Below are positions 34,893-43,823 of a stretch of 64,000 nt of DNA, in pieces. How positions within the stretch are numbered: position 1 is the stretch's first letter; the number at the start of each line of letters is the position of its first letter. A program made the translations under genes and the position numbers. The DNA is from Streptomyces parvus (GTDB taxonomy: Bacteria > Actinomycetota > Actinomycetes > Streptomycetales > Streptomycetaceae), in NCBI RefSeq assembly GCF_014648875.1, contig NZ_BMRY01000004.1, positions 372,001 to 436,000 on the forward strand, given 5' to 3'. Under the pieces are notes generated by a model, which worked only from the letters and a program-made list of their open reading frames with translations, made no database searches and was not told the DNA's origin.

Positions 34893-35567
34893 ATGAAGAG
34901 CGATCTCTTTTCCAGTGAGCACATGGCCCAGCCGGCGACCGCCCCGGGTATGACCCTGCAGAACGCGAAATCCATCAAGTACGCCGTCAACGGGGAGATG
35001 CACGCCCGGCAGGGCTCGATGATCGCCTTCCGCGGCAACCTCCAGTTCGAGCGCAAGGGCCAGGGCATCGGCGGCATGCTCAAGCGCGCCGTCACCGGTG
35101 AGGGCCTCGCGCTGATGGCCGTCCGGGGCCAGGGCGAGGCCTGGTTCGCGCACGAGGCGGCGAACTGTTTCATCGTGGAACTGGACCAGGGCGACTCGAT
35201 CACCATCAACGGCCGCAACGTCCTGTGCTTCGACCCCACGCTCTCCTACGAGATCAAGACCGTGAAGGGCGCCGGAATGGTCGGCGGCGGCCTCTTCAAC
35301 AGCGTCTTCACGGGCTACGGCAAGCTCGGCCTGATGTGCGAGGGCACCCCGATCGTGATCCCCGTGACGGCCGCCCAGCCGGTGTACGTGGACACGGACG
35401 CGGTCGTCGGCTGGAGCCAGCAGCTCACCACCAGCCTGAACCGCTCCCAGAGCGTCGGTTCGATGGTCCGCGGCGGCTCCGGTGAGGCCGTCCAGCTGAT
35501 GCTCCAGGGCGAGGGCTTCGTCATCGTCCGGCCCAGCGAGGCCCGGCCCGAGAAGACCTCCAACTGA
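34893..35567 (+). CDS. AIM24 family protein
   Basis: A 224-residue beta-rich protein of the TIGR00266/AIM24 family: IKYAVNGEMHARQGSMIAF, GEAWFAHEAANCFIVELDQGD and the repeated glycine-rich turns GGGLFNSVFTGYGKLG are visible. In fungi a relative localises to mitochondria; in bacteria the role is unknown. No signal peptide is present. ATG at 34893 has GTGAGG 9 bases upstream. The next gene, an ABC ATPase, follows immediately, possibly overlapping if a CTG start is used. Confidence 0.85.
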   Translation: MKSDLFSSEHMAQPATAPGMTLQNAKSIKYAVNGEMHARQGSMIAFRGNLQFERKGQGIGGMLKRAVTGEGLALMAVRGQGEAWFAHEAANCFIVELDQGDSITINGRNVLCFDPTLSYEIKTVKGAGMVGGGLFNSVFTGYGKLGLMCEGTPIVIPVTAAQPVYVDTDAVVGWSQQLTTSLNRSQSVGSMVRGGSGEAVQLMLQGEGFVIVRPSEARPEKTSN

Positions 35568-35584
35568 GCCTGCACCTGTGGGGC

Positions 35585-36487
35585 GTGGGCCACCGCCACA
35601 GCCCCGCCGGCCGCTGGGTGCTGCGCGGAATCGACCTCGCCCTGCCCGCACGGGCCCTCGTCCGAGTCGAGGGCGGCAACGGCACGGGCAAGTCGACCCT
35701 GTTACGGCTGCTCGCCGGGATCGAGGCCCCCGCCGAGGGGCGGATCACCGGCCGCCCGGCCCGCACGGCGTACGTCCCCGAGCGCTTCCCGGCCGCGCTG
35801 CCCCTCACCGCCACCGGCTACCTCGTCCACCTCGGCCGGATCCACGGACTGCGGACCGCCGAGGCGAAGCGGCGGGCGGGGGAGTGGCTAACCCGGTTCG
35901 GGGCGGCGGAGCACGCCCGTACCCCGCTCGCCGAACTCTCCAAGGGCACCAGTCAGAAGGTCGCCGTGGCCCAGGCGCTGCTTGCCGCACCGGACCTGCT
36001 GGTCCTGGACGAGGCATGGACCGGGCTCGACACCGCAGCCCGCACCGAACTCGACCGTGCCGTGGCCGAACGCGTCGCGGCCGGCGCCACCGTCGTCTTC
36101 GTCGACCACGACCCGCGACGCCTCGCCGGGGCGGCGGACCTCACCCTGCGGACGGGGGACGGCGGGGTCCACCGGGCGACAGCTACGCCGGACACCGCCC
36201 CCCTGCCCGGCCCCCGCACCCTGATCGAGGCCGAGGGCCCGCCCGGTGCGCCGCTGCCCCAGGACCTCCCGGGCGACCCGCTCCGCGAACGAGGGACGGG
36301 AACGGCCCCCGACCTCGTAGGCTTCACCGTCCCGACGCCGTACTCCGACGCTCTGCTGACGGCCCTGCTGACGGCCCGTCCGCCGTGGCACATCCGGCGG
36401 GTGGCGCCTGTCGACACACCTGAGCGGCCTGGTCCGCCCGAGCCGATACGGCCGTCCGAACAGCCCGAGGTGTCCGAGACGTCATGA
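35585..36487 (+). CDS. ABC transporter ATP-binding protein
   Basis: About 300 residues. Walker A is GGNGTGKSTLL near residue 30, the signature loop is the non-standard LSKGTSQKVAVAQAL near 118, Walker B is LLVLDEAWTGLD near 139, and the H-loop histidine is in VFVDHDPRR. After residue 210 a proline-rich tail of about 90 residues follows, longer than usual. GTG at 35585 is taken as start, but the frame reads LSLHLWGVG just upstream, so a rare CTG at 35564, overlapping the AIM24 stop, would give a more typical N-terminus. The permease gene overlaps its end as ATGA. Confidence 0.8.
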   Translation: MGHRHSPAGRWVLRGIDLALPARALVRVEGGNGTGKSTLLRLLAGIEAPAEGRITGRPARTAYVPERFPAALPLTATGYLVHLGRIHGLRTAEAKRRAGEWLTRFGAAEHARTPLAELSKGTSQKVAVAQALLAAPDLLVLDEAWTGLDTAARTELDRAVAERVAAGATVVFVDHDPRRLAGAADLTLRTGDGGVHRATATPDTAPLPGPRTLIEAEGPPGAPLPQDLPGDPLRERGTGTAPDLVGFTVPTPYSDALLTALLTARPPWHIRRVAPVDTPERPGPPEPIRPSEQPEVSETS

Positions 36488-37152
36488 CCGCCCTCCTCCG
36501 CTATCAGGCCGCCCTGCTCGCCCGCTCCCAGCGCTGGCTTGCGCCCCTCCTGCTGTACGTGGCCGTCCTCGCCGTCGGCGTGCAGAGCGGGCAGCCCGTG
36601 CTGGGCTCGCTCGGTTTCGCGGCCGCCGCCCTGCTGCCCGTCACCGCGTGGGCCGTCCACCTCTGTGTCGGCCAGGATCCGCCCGCCGCCCGGGCGGTCG
36701 CCTCGGCCGCCGCCGGACCCCGACGGGTCCACCTGGCCGCGCTGCTCACCGCCACCGGCTGCGCGGCGGTGCTCGCCGGAGTGACCACCGCGGTGGTCCT
36801 GCTCGTCAGCAGCCCGGCCACCGACAACGGCACCCAGGCCGTCCCCCGGCCGGCCGCCGCGCTCGCCGGAGTGCTCGCGGCCCTGTGCTGCGTGCTGCTC
36901 GGCGCGGCCGTGGGGGCGCTCAGCACCCGCCCGGTGCTGCGCCGCCGTGGCTGGTCGGTAGCGGCGGCCGTGCTCGGCTCGCTCCTCGCGCTCGTGACCA
37001 CCGGCTCCCCGGCGCGGTACGCGGTCACCGCCCTGGTCACCGGATCGCGGACCGGGACGTTCGACCCGCCCGTGCTGGCGTCGCTCGGCGCTGTGACGCT
37101 CGCCGGGGCAGCGGGGTTCGTCGTCTGCCGGCTCGCCGCCCGGCGCGGCTGA
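36484..37152 (+). CDS. ABC-transporter-type integral membrane protein
   Basis: A 222-residue protein with about six hydrophobic helices (for example LAPLLLYVAVLAVGV, AAVLAGVTTAVVLLV and AALAGVLAALCCVLLGAAVGAL) and short loops. The ATG overlaps the ATPase stop by ATGA, so it is almost certainly the membrane partner of that ATPase. No substrate can be read. Such two-gene systems in Streptomyces are often exporters. Confidence 0.75.
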   Translation: MTALLRYQAALLARSQRWLAPLLLYVAVLAVGVQSGQPVLGSLGFAAAALLPVTAWAVHLCVGQDPPAARAVASAAAGPRRVHLAALLTATGCAAVLAGVTTAVVLLVSSPATDNGTQAVPRPAAALAGVLAALCCVLLGAAVGALSTRPVLRRRGWSVAAAVLGSLLALVTTGSPARYAVTALVTGSRTGTFDPPVLASLGAVTLAGAAGFVVCRLAARRG

Positions 37153-37160
37153 GTAGGCTC

Positions 37161-37358
37161 GTGGACGTGGACGACACCTACTGCGAGCCCCCGGAACGGA
37201 CAGCACCCGCCCGGCCTGCCGGAACCGCCGAAGGCCCTCCGTACGCCGAATGCGTGCTGTGCCGCGAGCCGACCGAGTACCCGGAGTCGACGAAGGGCGC
37301 CACGCTCTGCCCGGTCTGCGCCTGGCAGGAGGCGGGCCGGACGGCGTGTTCCGGCTAG
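37161..37358 (+). CDS. Small zinc-ribbon-like protein
   Basis: A 65-residue protein with four cysteines, Cys31, Cys34, Cys50 and Cys53, in two CxxC knuckles (CVLC and CPVC) spaced as in a zinc ribbon. It starts 8 bases after the ABC permease stop, at GTG 37161 (GTG 37167 is also possible), without a strong ribosome site. The role is unknown; metal binding is inferred from the cysteines. Confidence 0.5.
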   Translation: MDVDDTYCEPPERTAPARPAGTAEGPPYAECVLCREPTEYPESTKGATLCPVCAWQEAGRTACSG

Positions 37359-37367
37359 GTCCTGTCG

Positions 37368-37745
37368 TCAAACTGCCGTCTGCCGCTTGAGTGCGGCTTC
37401 CTCGGTCGTCGCGGTGCAGACGGGCTCGAGCACGTACTTGGCACCCTCGCCACCGTCTCCAGCTCACAGCCCGAGAATGTTCCGCCGGCCCTCGGCCGTG
37501 ACAGCCAGGGCCACGTAGGTCGGCCCGTTCGCCACCGCGCCGTCGCGGATCTTCACGTGGATCGCATCGATGAAGACCACCGGATGGACGGCGCCGAGGG
37601 GCCTGTTCTGCCACTCGGCCTTGCCCTCGAGGACCTTGTCGGTGATCGTGGAGATCGTCTGGCGCGACACCTCGGCGCCATGGACCTCGGACAGGTGAGC
37701 CTGGACCTCGCCGGTCAGCTGCAGGCCTCGGCCCGCGCCCTGGAG
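37368..37745 (-). pseudogene. IS256-family transposase remnant
   Basis: Reading the minus strand from about 37745 gives LTGEVQAHLSEVHGAEVSRQ and then the catalytic-domain stretch VVFIDAIHVKIRDG of Mutator/IS256 transposases, with the first DDE aspartate. At 37464-37466 the codon expected to be TGG in the GLWAGD motif is TGA. Beyond it the frame continues AGDGGEGAKYVLE, then jumps to CTATTEEAAL, a motif that normally lies about 100 residues further on, so there is an internal deletion. Both ends of the element are missing. It is inactive. Confidence 0.8.
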
Positions 37746-37822
37746 TGATGCTGCGTGGGGGGTGCCTGTGCCTCCCCAGGACGGCCGTCTGCCTCAGCGA
37801 GGAACAGGGGGCGGCGCGCCGT

Positions 37823-40243
37823 TCAAGTCGCAGTCCTGGCGTAGAGCCAGGCAAGGTCGTGCAGCCGGTATCTTCCAGACTCCAGGGGGACGCAGATCCC
37901 GGCGTTCGCAAGATCCTCGAGGATCTTCTCCGCTTCGGTGGCGCTGCTGTTGAGCAGGGTCCTCACGCTCTCCACGGAGACCACCGGGGTGGAACGTGTT
38001 CCAAGCGCTCTGAATACCTGGGCCTGAACGAAGGTGAGTTGTCGATAGCTCAGGTCGAGGGTGGCTCTGACCGCCAAGTCTCCAACCTGCAACTCGTCCA
38101 GACGTTGCCGCTCGTCGGCGAGCTTGCCTGCCAGGTCAGAGATGGACCAGTTACGGCGGGCAGCGAGTCGGGAGCCGGCGATACGGATGGCGAGCGGCAG
38201 AAAGCCGCAGGCGGCGAGCACGTCGAGGGCGGCTTCGAGCTCGGCTTGGACGCGTTCTGCCCCGACAATCCTTGCGAAGAGCTGGAAAGCTTCTTCCGAG
38301 GACATCACGTCCAGGTCCACCAGATGCGCCCCGGCCAGGTCCACCATCCGCACCCGGCTCGTCACCAGCGCCGCGCACCCCGGCGTACCGGGCAGCAACG
38401 GGCGGATCTGCGCCGCGTCATGGGCGTTGTCCAGGAGGATCAGGATGCGGCGGCCGTCCAGCGTCGAGCGGTACAGCGCCGCCCGCTCGTCCAGCGTGTC
38501 CGGGATCGCCGAGTCCGCCGTACCGAGAGCGCGCAGGAACGAGGCGAGCACCGTCTCCGGCTCGGCCGCCCGTGCCCCCGTGCCCTGGAGGTCGACGTAC
38601 AGCTGCCCGTCCGGGAAGTGCGGACGAATCCGGTGCGCCACGTGGACGGCGAGCGTGGTCTTGCCGACACCGCCGATCCCGGCCAGCGCGGAGACCGGCA
38701 TGGCCGAATTCCCTGCGGTGGCCAGCTGCTCGCCGAGTTCCCGTGCGGAGGAGTGCCGGCCGGTGAAGTCGGGCACGGTGGCCGGGAGCTGCGCGGGGCG
38801 AAATGGGGTTGGCGCGGGCGCCGGTTCGTCCGCCGGGCGGGCCAGCTCCTCGTCCGCGCGCAGGATCCGCTGCTGGAGCTGGGCCAGTTCGGGGCGCGGG
38901 TCCACGCCCAGCTCCTCCGCGAGGAGGCGGCGGGTGTCCGCGTAGACCGCGAGCGCCTCCGCCTGCCGGCCGCTCCGGTACAGCGCCAGCATCAGCAGCT
39001 CCCGCAGCCGCTCCCGCAGCGGGTACGCCGCAGTGAGCGCGGTCAGCTCGGAGACCGCCTCCGCGTGGCAGCCGACCTCCAGGTCCAGATCGAGCCGCGT
39101 CTCGGTGAGCTGGAGCCGCCACTCCTCCAGCCGGGTCCGCTGGTTGTCCGCGTACGGACCTGGAACGGAAGACAGTGCCTCGCCGTCCCACAGGCCCAGC
39201 ACCTTGTTGATCAGCGTCCGGGCCTGGAGCCGATCACCGCCGGCGCGCGCCTTCTCCGCCTCGAACGCCAGATCCTGCGCCAGCGTGAGGTCCAGATTTC
39301 CGCGCCCGATCCGGAGCGCGTAACCTCCGGATTCGCTCACCAGGGCCTCTTCACCCAGGATCTTGCGCAGCCGCGAAGCGTACGTCCGGATCGTGGCCAG
39401 CGCCTGCGAGGGCGGGTCCTCGCCCCAGAACGCGTCGATCAGCTCGCCCGCGGTGACCGTCCGCCCCTCACGCAGCAGCAGCGCGGCGAGCAGTGCGCGC
39501 TGCTGCGGCGAGCCTGACGAGAGCAGCTCGGAGCCGCGCCATGCTCGCACGGGCCCCAGGACAGTAAACCTGAGGGCGCTGACGGCCTCAGGATCCCTGG
39601 TGATGCGTCGCTCTGATACCGATGGCCTGATTGCGGGTTCTGCTGGTGGAGCCGTCCGTTCAGGGAGTGCCGTCATGGGTGTGGCCCGGTTCAGGACTCG
39701 TCTCCAGGCGTCGACCCACAGAGGTTGCTCCTGTTCGGGGACGTCGCAGGCTGTGAGAAAGCCGATCAGCTGGCTTTCGTCGCGCGGCACTGTCTGCCCC
39801 TGCACAATGCGGTGAGCCGTACTGTGCGGCAACTTTCCCCATTGGCCCGCCCGTTCTTCCATGCTACGCACGGCTGGTCGCCCGGCCTTGACGTAGAGAC
39901 CGTGCAAGCCGGCCTTCAGCTGGCTGAGCCCACTGACGTACACAGGGCTGGGTATGGCACGCCCGGCGACGGCGCCGTAGTACTCGCCCGCGCGCGCCTG
40001 TTTCCAGAGCTCCAGGGCTTTGGGGACAGGCGCGTCGCAGGCGCGCGCATACGCCTCGACAGCCCGAGCGCTGGGCACCTGGTTGCCCGATGCCGCACGC
40101 TGAAGCGTCGTGGCGTGGCAGCCGGATCGCTGCGCCAGCTGTGCATACGACCAACCCCCTGCCGCGCGGTGATCGCGCAGCCAGCACGCCAAGCGTTCCA
40201 AAGCCTTGTTGGACGTGACGATCGGCTTCTCTCTGCGTCCCAC
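37823..40243 (-). CDS. SARP/AfsR-type regulator with HTH, BTAD and NB-ARC domains, probably C-terminally truncated
   Basis: An 806-residue regulator. Domains in order: an XRE-like HTH (12-75), a second HTH-like region (108-190), an OmpR-type winged helix (229-300), a bacterial transcriptional activation domain (about 320-465), and an NB-ARC STAND ATPase with P-loop GIGGVGKTTLA near 545 and ILILLDNAHDAAQ. The protein stops at HDLAWLYARTAT, where relatives (RFHDLLRLYARE) continue into helical and TPR repeats. The stop lies 78 bases from the IS256 remnant, suggesting insertion-linked loss. GTG at 40243 is 12 bases after the upstream small gene. Such regulators usually activate antibiotic clusters. 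Confidence 0.85.
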   Translation of the reverse strand: MGRREKPIVTSNKALERLACWLRDHRAAGGWSYAQLAQRSGCHATTLQRAASGNQVPSARAVEAYARACDAPVPKALELWKQARAGEYYGAVAGRAIPSPVYVSGLSQLKAGLHGLYVKAGRPAVRSMEERAGQWGKLPHSTAHRIVQGQTVPRDESQLIGFLTACDVPEQEQPLWVDAWRRVLNRATPMTALPERTAPPAEPAIRPSVSERRITRDPEAVSALRFTVLGPVRAWRGSELLSSGSPQQRALLAALLLREGRTVTAGELIDAFWGEDPPSQALATIRTYASRLRKILGEEALVSESGGYALRIGRGNLDLTLAQDLAFEAEKARAGGDRLQARTLINKVLGLWDGEALSSVPGPYADNQRTRLEEWRLQLTETRLDLDLEVGCHAEAVSELTALTAAYPLRERLRELLMLALYRSGRQAEALAVYADTRRLLAEELGVDPRPELAQLQQRILRADEELARPADEPAPAPTPFRPAQLPATVPDFTGRHSSARELGEQLATAGNSAMPVSALAGIGGVGKTTLAVHVAHRIRPHFPDGQLYVDLQGTGARAAEPETVLASFLRALGTADSAIPDTLDERAALYRSTLDGRRILILLDNAHDAAQIRPLLPGTPGCAALVTSRVRMVDLAGAHLVDLDVMSSEEAFQLFARIVGAERVQAELEAALDVLAACGFLPLAIRIAGSRLAARRNWSISDLAGKLADERQRLDELQVGDLAVRATLDLSYRQLTFVQAQVFRALGTRSTPVVSVESVRTLLNSSATEAEKILEDLANAGICVPLESGRYRLHDLAWLYARTAT

Positions 40244-40255
40244 GAGCGTCGTTGC

Positions 40256-40513
40256 CTACGGCGCTGAGATCGCGTGCAGAACTCGCTTGCTCAGGGCAGC
40301 GGGACGGAATCCGCGCAGGACCAGGAGCGCAGTCGTGGATACCAGGAGAGCACCGGCCAATACCGTCAGCGTCGCAAACCCGCCCGCCTCATAACGCTCC
40401 ATCACGCACGCAAGAACCGCGATGACGATGATGACCACAGCATCGGGTGCAGTGAGCTGGCCGCGGGGGGTGCCGTGCACGACGCACCGCGTCGCATGGG
40501 TCGTTCGGGGCAT
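40256..40513 (-). CDS. Small membrane protein upstream of the SARP regulator
   Basis: An 85-residue protein with two hydrophobic helices, APDAVVIIVIAVLACVMERY and FATLTVLAGALLVSTTALLVL. The ATG at 40513 is preceded by AGGAGG 5 bases away, which supports translation; the frame is open further upstream without a ribosome site. It ends 12 bases before the regulator's start and is likely its operon partner. No family was recognised. Confidence 0.6.
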   Translation of the reverse strand: MPRTTHATRCVVHGTPRGQLTAPDAVVIIVIAVLACVMERYEAGGFATLTVLAGALLVSTTALLVLRGFRPAALSKRVLHAISAP

Positions 40514-41276
40514 GACAGGCCTCCTGAGATCACCGCCCCGCACATTGCTTGCAGGGCGTGTTACGGGCTCCAAGGTTTTCGCTCAACTGGTGTTTGCCGA
40601 CACCGAGATGGGCTCTCGCATCTTGGCACCGCCCTCCAGCTCCGGGACAGACCATCAGACTGATTGATGCGTTGGTGTCCATGAAGCAGAGCGACATCAT
40701 CAATCACGGCAGACGGCGATCCGGTCCATGAGCTGCGCTCAAGCCTCTCTTAGTGATCATGAAGTCGCTTGCGCTCCCGGTAGATGCGCGTTTATCTCAT
40801 TCCGCCTGCTTTCCCGCTCTCTCCAGGAGCGCTGGTGGCAGATGGATGAGGGCGCTGTATCCCATCTGACCTGGCCAACGGCTGCTGACGGGAACGCAGC
40901 TGAGGGCCTGGGTGGACGGGTTCGGCCAGTTCAGCAAACGTTTTGCGGTGCAAGGGAAGGTATGTGGGTCGGATTCGTCCGACGCCACCTGAGCGTTGCG
41001 GGCTCCACCCAGCGGCCAGGAATCTCGTGGTTACACGTTGCCGCGTTAACCACCCAGGATCGGCACTCATCGAGTGCCGATCCTGCATGTCGTGAGCTAC
41101 TCCGTCGCCTGCCGCTGCGATGCAGCATCTGTCGCTGCCTCGTGACCGAGCCCCATATGGCGATTCGTGCAAGCCTTTCCAGGGCCTGTCTGACAATTCC
41201 CGTCGGATCAGCGAGCGTCCGTCGAGCCGGCAGTCCGAATATGCGCCGGCACCTGGCGGGTAATGCCAGGCAGGCC
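40514..41276. other. Gene-poor stretch of about 760 bases
   Basis: No reading frame here has the codon bias, ribosome site or family resemblance of a gene. GC content is lower than in its surroundings and stop codons are frequent in all frames. It contains one clear hairpin (41056-41084). It sits between two genes flanked by IS remnants and may be decayed accessory DNA. Confidence 0.6.
41056..41084. terminator. Hairpin in the gene-poor stretch
   Basis: A perfect 13-base-pair stem (41056-41068 with 41072-41084) has a 3-base ATC loop. It lies about 190 bases after the minus-strand methyltransferase stop and may be its terminator. Confidence 0.55.
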
Positions 41277-41906
41277 CTACGGGCGGCGGGCCAGCAGGTG
41301 GGCGTCGAGGAAACCCCGTTCAGAGGCCGGATCGTGGAGCAGCCGGGCGAAGGGATCGAGCCCGGCATCGCCCAGCAGTTCGGCGAGGCTATCCGCCGGC
41401 CAGCTGTAGGCGGGCGCCACTTTGTGGTTGAAGCGGACCGGTTCTTGTCCGTCGGTCCCGAAGAAGGAGACCAGAAGCAGGCCATTCGGCGCCAGAACGC
41501 GTGCCTGTTCGGCGAGCAGCTCCGGCAGCTCACGCGGAGGGGTGTGGATCATCGAGTAGTGGGCCAGTACGCCGCCGAGCGCGCCGTTCTCGATCGGGAG
41601 GGATTCCATCCGCGCCTCTTGGAAGCTCAGCGCCGGATGGGCCCGCCGGGCGTGATCGACCATGCCGGGGGCAAGGTCGAGTCCGAAGGCGTCCAGGCCC
41701 AGTTCGTGCAGCATGGCTGTCAGATGTCCGGGCCCGCACCCGACGTCCGCTGCCCGCGGGTTGCCTGTCGCGCGCACCAGTTCGGCGAAGGTGCCGATCA
41801 TGGCCCGGGAGAAAGGCTGTGTCTCCAGCCGGTCTGCGAACAGCGAAGCGTACAGCTCGACGACACCGTCGTAGGCCGTCCTGGTCTCGTCCTGATGATT
41901 TGCCAC
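41277..41906 (-). CDS. Class I SAM-dependent methyltransferase
   Basis: A 209-residue protein with motif I AADVGCGPGHLTAML near residues 52-66, an acidic motif II in GLDLAPGMVDHARR and the post-I motif LIENGALGGVLAHYSMIH. It fits the small-molecule Methyltransf_11/25 group; the substrate is unknown. GTG at 41906 is the best start by alignment with family N-termini (ANHQDETRTAYDGVVELYA), though no strong ribosome site is seen. The upstream frame is open only through an IS701 remnant, so its native promoter may have been replaced. Confidence 0.8.
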   Translation of the reverse strand: MANHQDETRTAYDGVVELYASLFADRLETQPFSRAMIGTFAELVRATGNPRAADVGCGPGHLTAMLHELGLDAFGLDLAPGMVDHARRAHPALSFQEARMESLPIENGALGGVLAHYSMIHTPPRELPELLAEQARVLAPNGLLLVSFFGTDGQEPVRFNHKVAPAYSWPADSLAELLGDAGLDPFARLLHDPASERGFLDAHLLARRP

Positions 41907-41987
41907 GGGCAGGACTCTATAGCCGGTCTGATAATTGATCTTGTGGCAGGCCGAGGTGAGTTGACGGATGCGGCATGGGGGCGAAAG

Positions 41988-42113
41988 CTGGATCGACTTA
42001 CGCCGACCATCCGGCATCAGACCCCGCAGACAGCACGCACCCCACCGCAGCTGATCCCGCCGCGGCAACGACTTGAGCACATCCACCGAACTCCGCCAAC
42101 TCGCCCCGGGGTC
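41988..42113 (-). pseudogene. IS701-family transposase N-terminal remnant
   Basis: In the minus-strand frame, the 42 residues around SLPRRDQLRWGACCLRGLM followed by PDGRRKSIQ match the characteristic N-terminus of IS701-type transposases of Streptomyces. The homology ends there, directly upstream of the methyltransferase. No start codon, catalytic domain or second end is present. Confidence 0.7.
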
Positions 42114-42215
42114 GCTCGACATCCCGGCTTCACACCACGAAGACACCCACCGCCAGGCAAGATCACTCAAGGCAACGAAGCCGTACGAGGCGGATTCTTG
42201 GAGGTGTGATGGCTC

Positions 42216-42527
42216 ATGCGATCTGAGCACTGTGTGACCAGGAACCACATCGAGGTGTGGCATCAGCGTGTGCTGCCGTCGGGGCCGGAGCGGATCGGAT
42301 TCGGCACGGTGCTTCTCGGTTCACTGCTGCCGATCCTGGTCTGGTCTGGAATCGCGTGCTTCGTGTACTTCGTCTACAACCCGCTCCCGGCGGCAGTCCT
42401 GGGCGGGGTCTTCACGCTGTCGCTCATCGTGGGGTTCGGGCTGCGCCGCAGGGCGAAGCATTCGGTTCGCTGTAGCGTCTACGGGGCGCTGGGCGGAGTG
42501 CTCGACAAGTCCATGGCCGGGTTCTGA
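42216..42527 (+). CDS. Small putative membrane protein
   Basis: A 103-residue frame with two hydrophobic helices (TVLLGSLLPILVWSGIACFVYFVY and PAAVLGGVFTLSLIVGFGL). It starts at ATG 42216 near a GGAGG at 42199, so the ribosome spacing is poor. It overlaps the convergent MFS gene by about 100 bases at the 3' ends, which weakens confidence. No family was recognised. Confidence 0.4.
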   Translation: MRSEHCVTRNHIEVWHQRVLPSGPERIGFGTVLLGSLLPILVWSGIACFVYFVYNPLPAAVLGGVFTLSLIVGFGLRRRAKHSVRCSVYGALGGVLDKSMAGF

Positions 42528-43785
42528 GGCGTCGAGGTACGGGGCAGACGGCCGGGTGCCAGGTGAGAATCCAGCCGGCCGTGAGCACCACCGCGCCGCC
42601 CGCCAAGGCGACCGCGCCGCCTGTTCCCGTGCCTGCCGCGGCCGCCGTGCCCAGGCAGACCGGTCCAACACCCTGGAGCGTCATGCTGCCGGAGCCGAGC
42701 AGGCCGAAGGCCTGGCCTTGGCCGTCGTGCGGCAGGGCGTCCAGGAACGGGCGTTGCAGGCCGAGACCGTAGGCGTATCCGAGACCGCTGATCAGCAGCA
42801 GGCAGGACGAGACGCCCACCCCGGGCTCGGCGGCGAAGCCGATCAGGGGCAGCCCCGCCAGCGCTACCAACGGGACTACCAGTCGTTCCCGGGTGCGTGG
42901 CCGCAGGAACCGGCCCACCAGCAGGTCGCCAACCAGCATGCCGACCGGAAGACAGCCCATCAGCACTGCGTACCAGCCGGGCGCGAATCGGCGTTCTCCC
43001 GCGTAGGCGACGATGAGACCTTCCGCGCCCGCGACGAGCGCGACGGGCAGCCACTGGGCCAGCATCAGCCGTCGCACCGTACGTCCGCGCAGCAGCAGGA
43101 CCGCGCTCTGAAGGCTGGCACGGACGGCCCCGCCGTCGCCCCCGGCGCTGCCGGGTGTGCCGCCGGACTCTCCCGGCTGCAGCCGGGGCAGCCGGATGCG
43201 GATGGCGAGCGCACAGCCGAGGTAGAGGACGGCACTGACCGCGAGCGCCCGGCGTGGGCCGAGTGCCGCGACGGCCGCACCGCCCAGCGCCAGGCCGAAC
43301 AACTGCGCGCCCGCACTGGCGATGTTGCTCAGCGAACGGCCCAGTACGTAGGCGTCGCCCTCCAGCGACTGCGCGACCAGCCGGCTCGACGCACCGTGAA
43401 ACACCGGTGTCGCGAGAGAGACCAGCGCCACGACACCGAGGCTCGCCGCGACCGGCATGCGCACCACCGCGAGCAGCAGGGCGGTGGCGCACGTCAGGGC
43501 GTAGCCGCCGGTGATGAGCGCACGGGGCGGCAGGCGGTCGGCCAGTGAGCCCAGCAACAGCGAGCCGAACAACTGAGGGATGAAGCCGATGCCGAAGGCC
43601 ACCGCACTCAGCAGGGCGGAGCCGGTGGACGAGAAGACCAGCACCGAGAACGTGGTGATCCGCAGCGCGTCCGCGGTGATCGCGACGGCGCGGGTCGAGA
43701 AGAGCAGCCGGAATCGCGGCTCGGCCAACACCTCGCGGTAGGTGGCACGCTGGTCGACCTGTGTGGGCTCGGCGGTTGGGGGCAT
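42424..43785 (-). CDS. MFS transporter
   Basis: A 453-residue protein with about twelve hydrophobic helices and the MFS loop 2-3 motif GSLADRLPPRALITGG (motif A variant). It resembles Streptomyces MFS_3-type exporters. The C-terminal 30 residues after the last helix are basic and atypical. ATG at 43785 follows GAGG at 9 bases. It is divergent from an ArsR-type regulator, with a perfect palindrome in the shared 89-base promoter gap, so it is likely repressed by that protein. Export of a toxic compound is inferred. Confidence 0.85.
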   Translation of the reverse strand: MPPTAEPTQVDQRATYREVLAEPRFRLLFSTRAVAITADALRITTFSVLVFSSTGSALLSAVAFGIGFIPQLFGSLLLGSLADRLPPRALITGGYALTCATALLLAVVRMPVAASLGVVALVSLATPVFHGASSRLVAQSLEGDAYVLGRSLSNIASAGAQLFGLALGGAAVAALGPRRALAVSAVLYLGCALAIRIRLPRLQPGESGGTPGSAGGDGGAVRASLQSAVLLLRGRTVRRLMLAQWLPVALVAGAEGLIVAYAGERRFAPGWYAVLMGCLPVGMLVGDLLVGRFLRPRTRERLVVPLVALAGLPLIGFAAEPGVGVSSCLLLISGLGYAYGLGLQRPFLDALPHDGQGQAFGLLGSGSMTLQGVGPVCLGTAAAAGTGTGGAVALAGGAVVLTAGWILTWHPAVCPVPRRLRTRPWTCRALRPAPRRRYSEPNASPCGAARTPR

Positions 43786-43823
43786 GACGCCCAACCTCGC
43801 CGTCGCCCATGTCACTGACCAAT

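Noticed and set aside
40728..42209. Plus-strand 493-residue frame over the gene-poor stretch and methyltransferase
   Set aside because: It overlaps the methyltransferase antisense, has no ribosome site and no recognisable domain.
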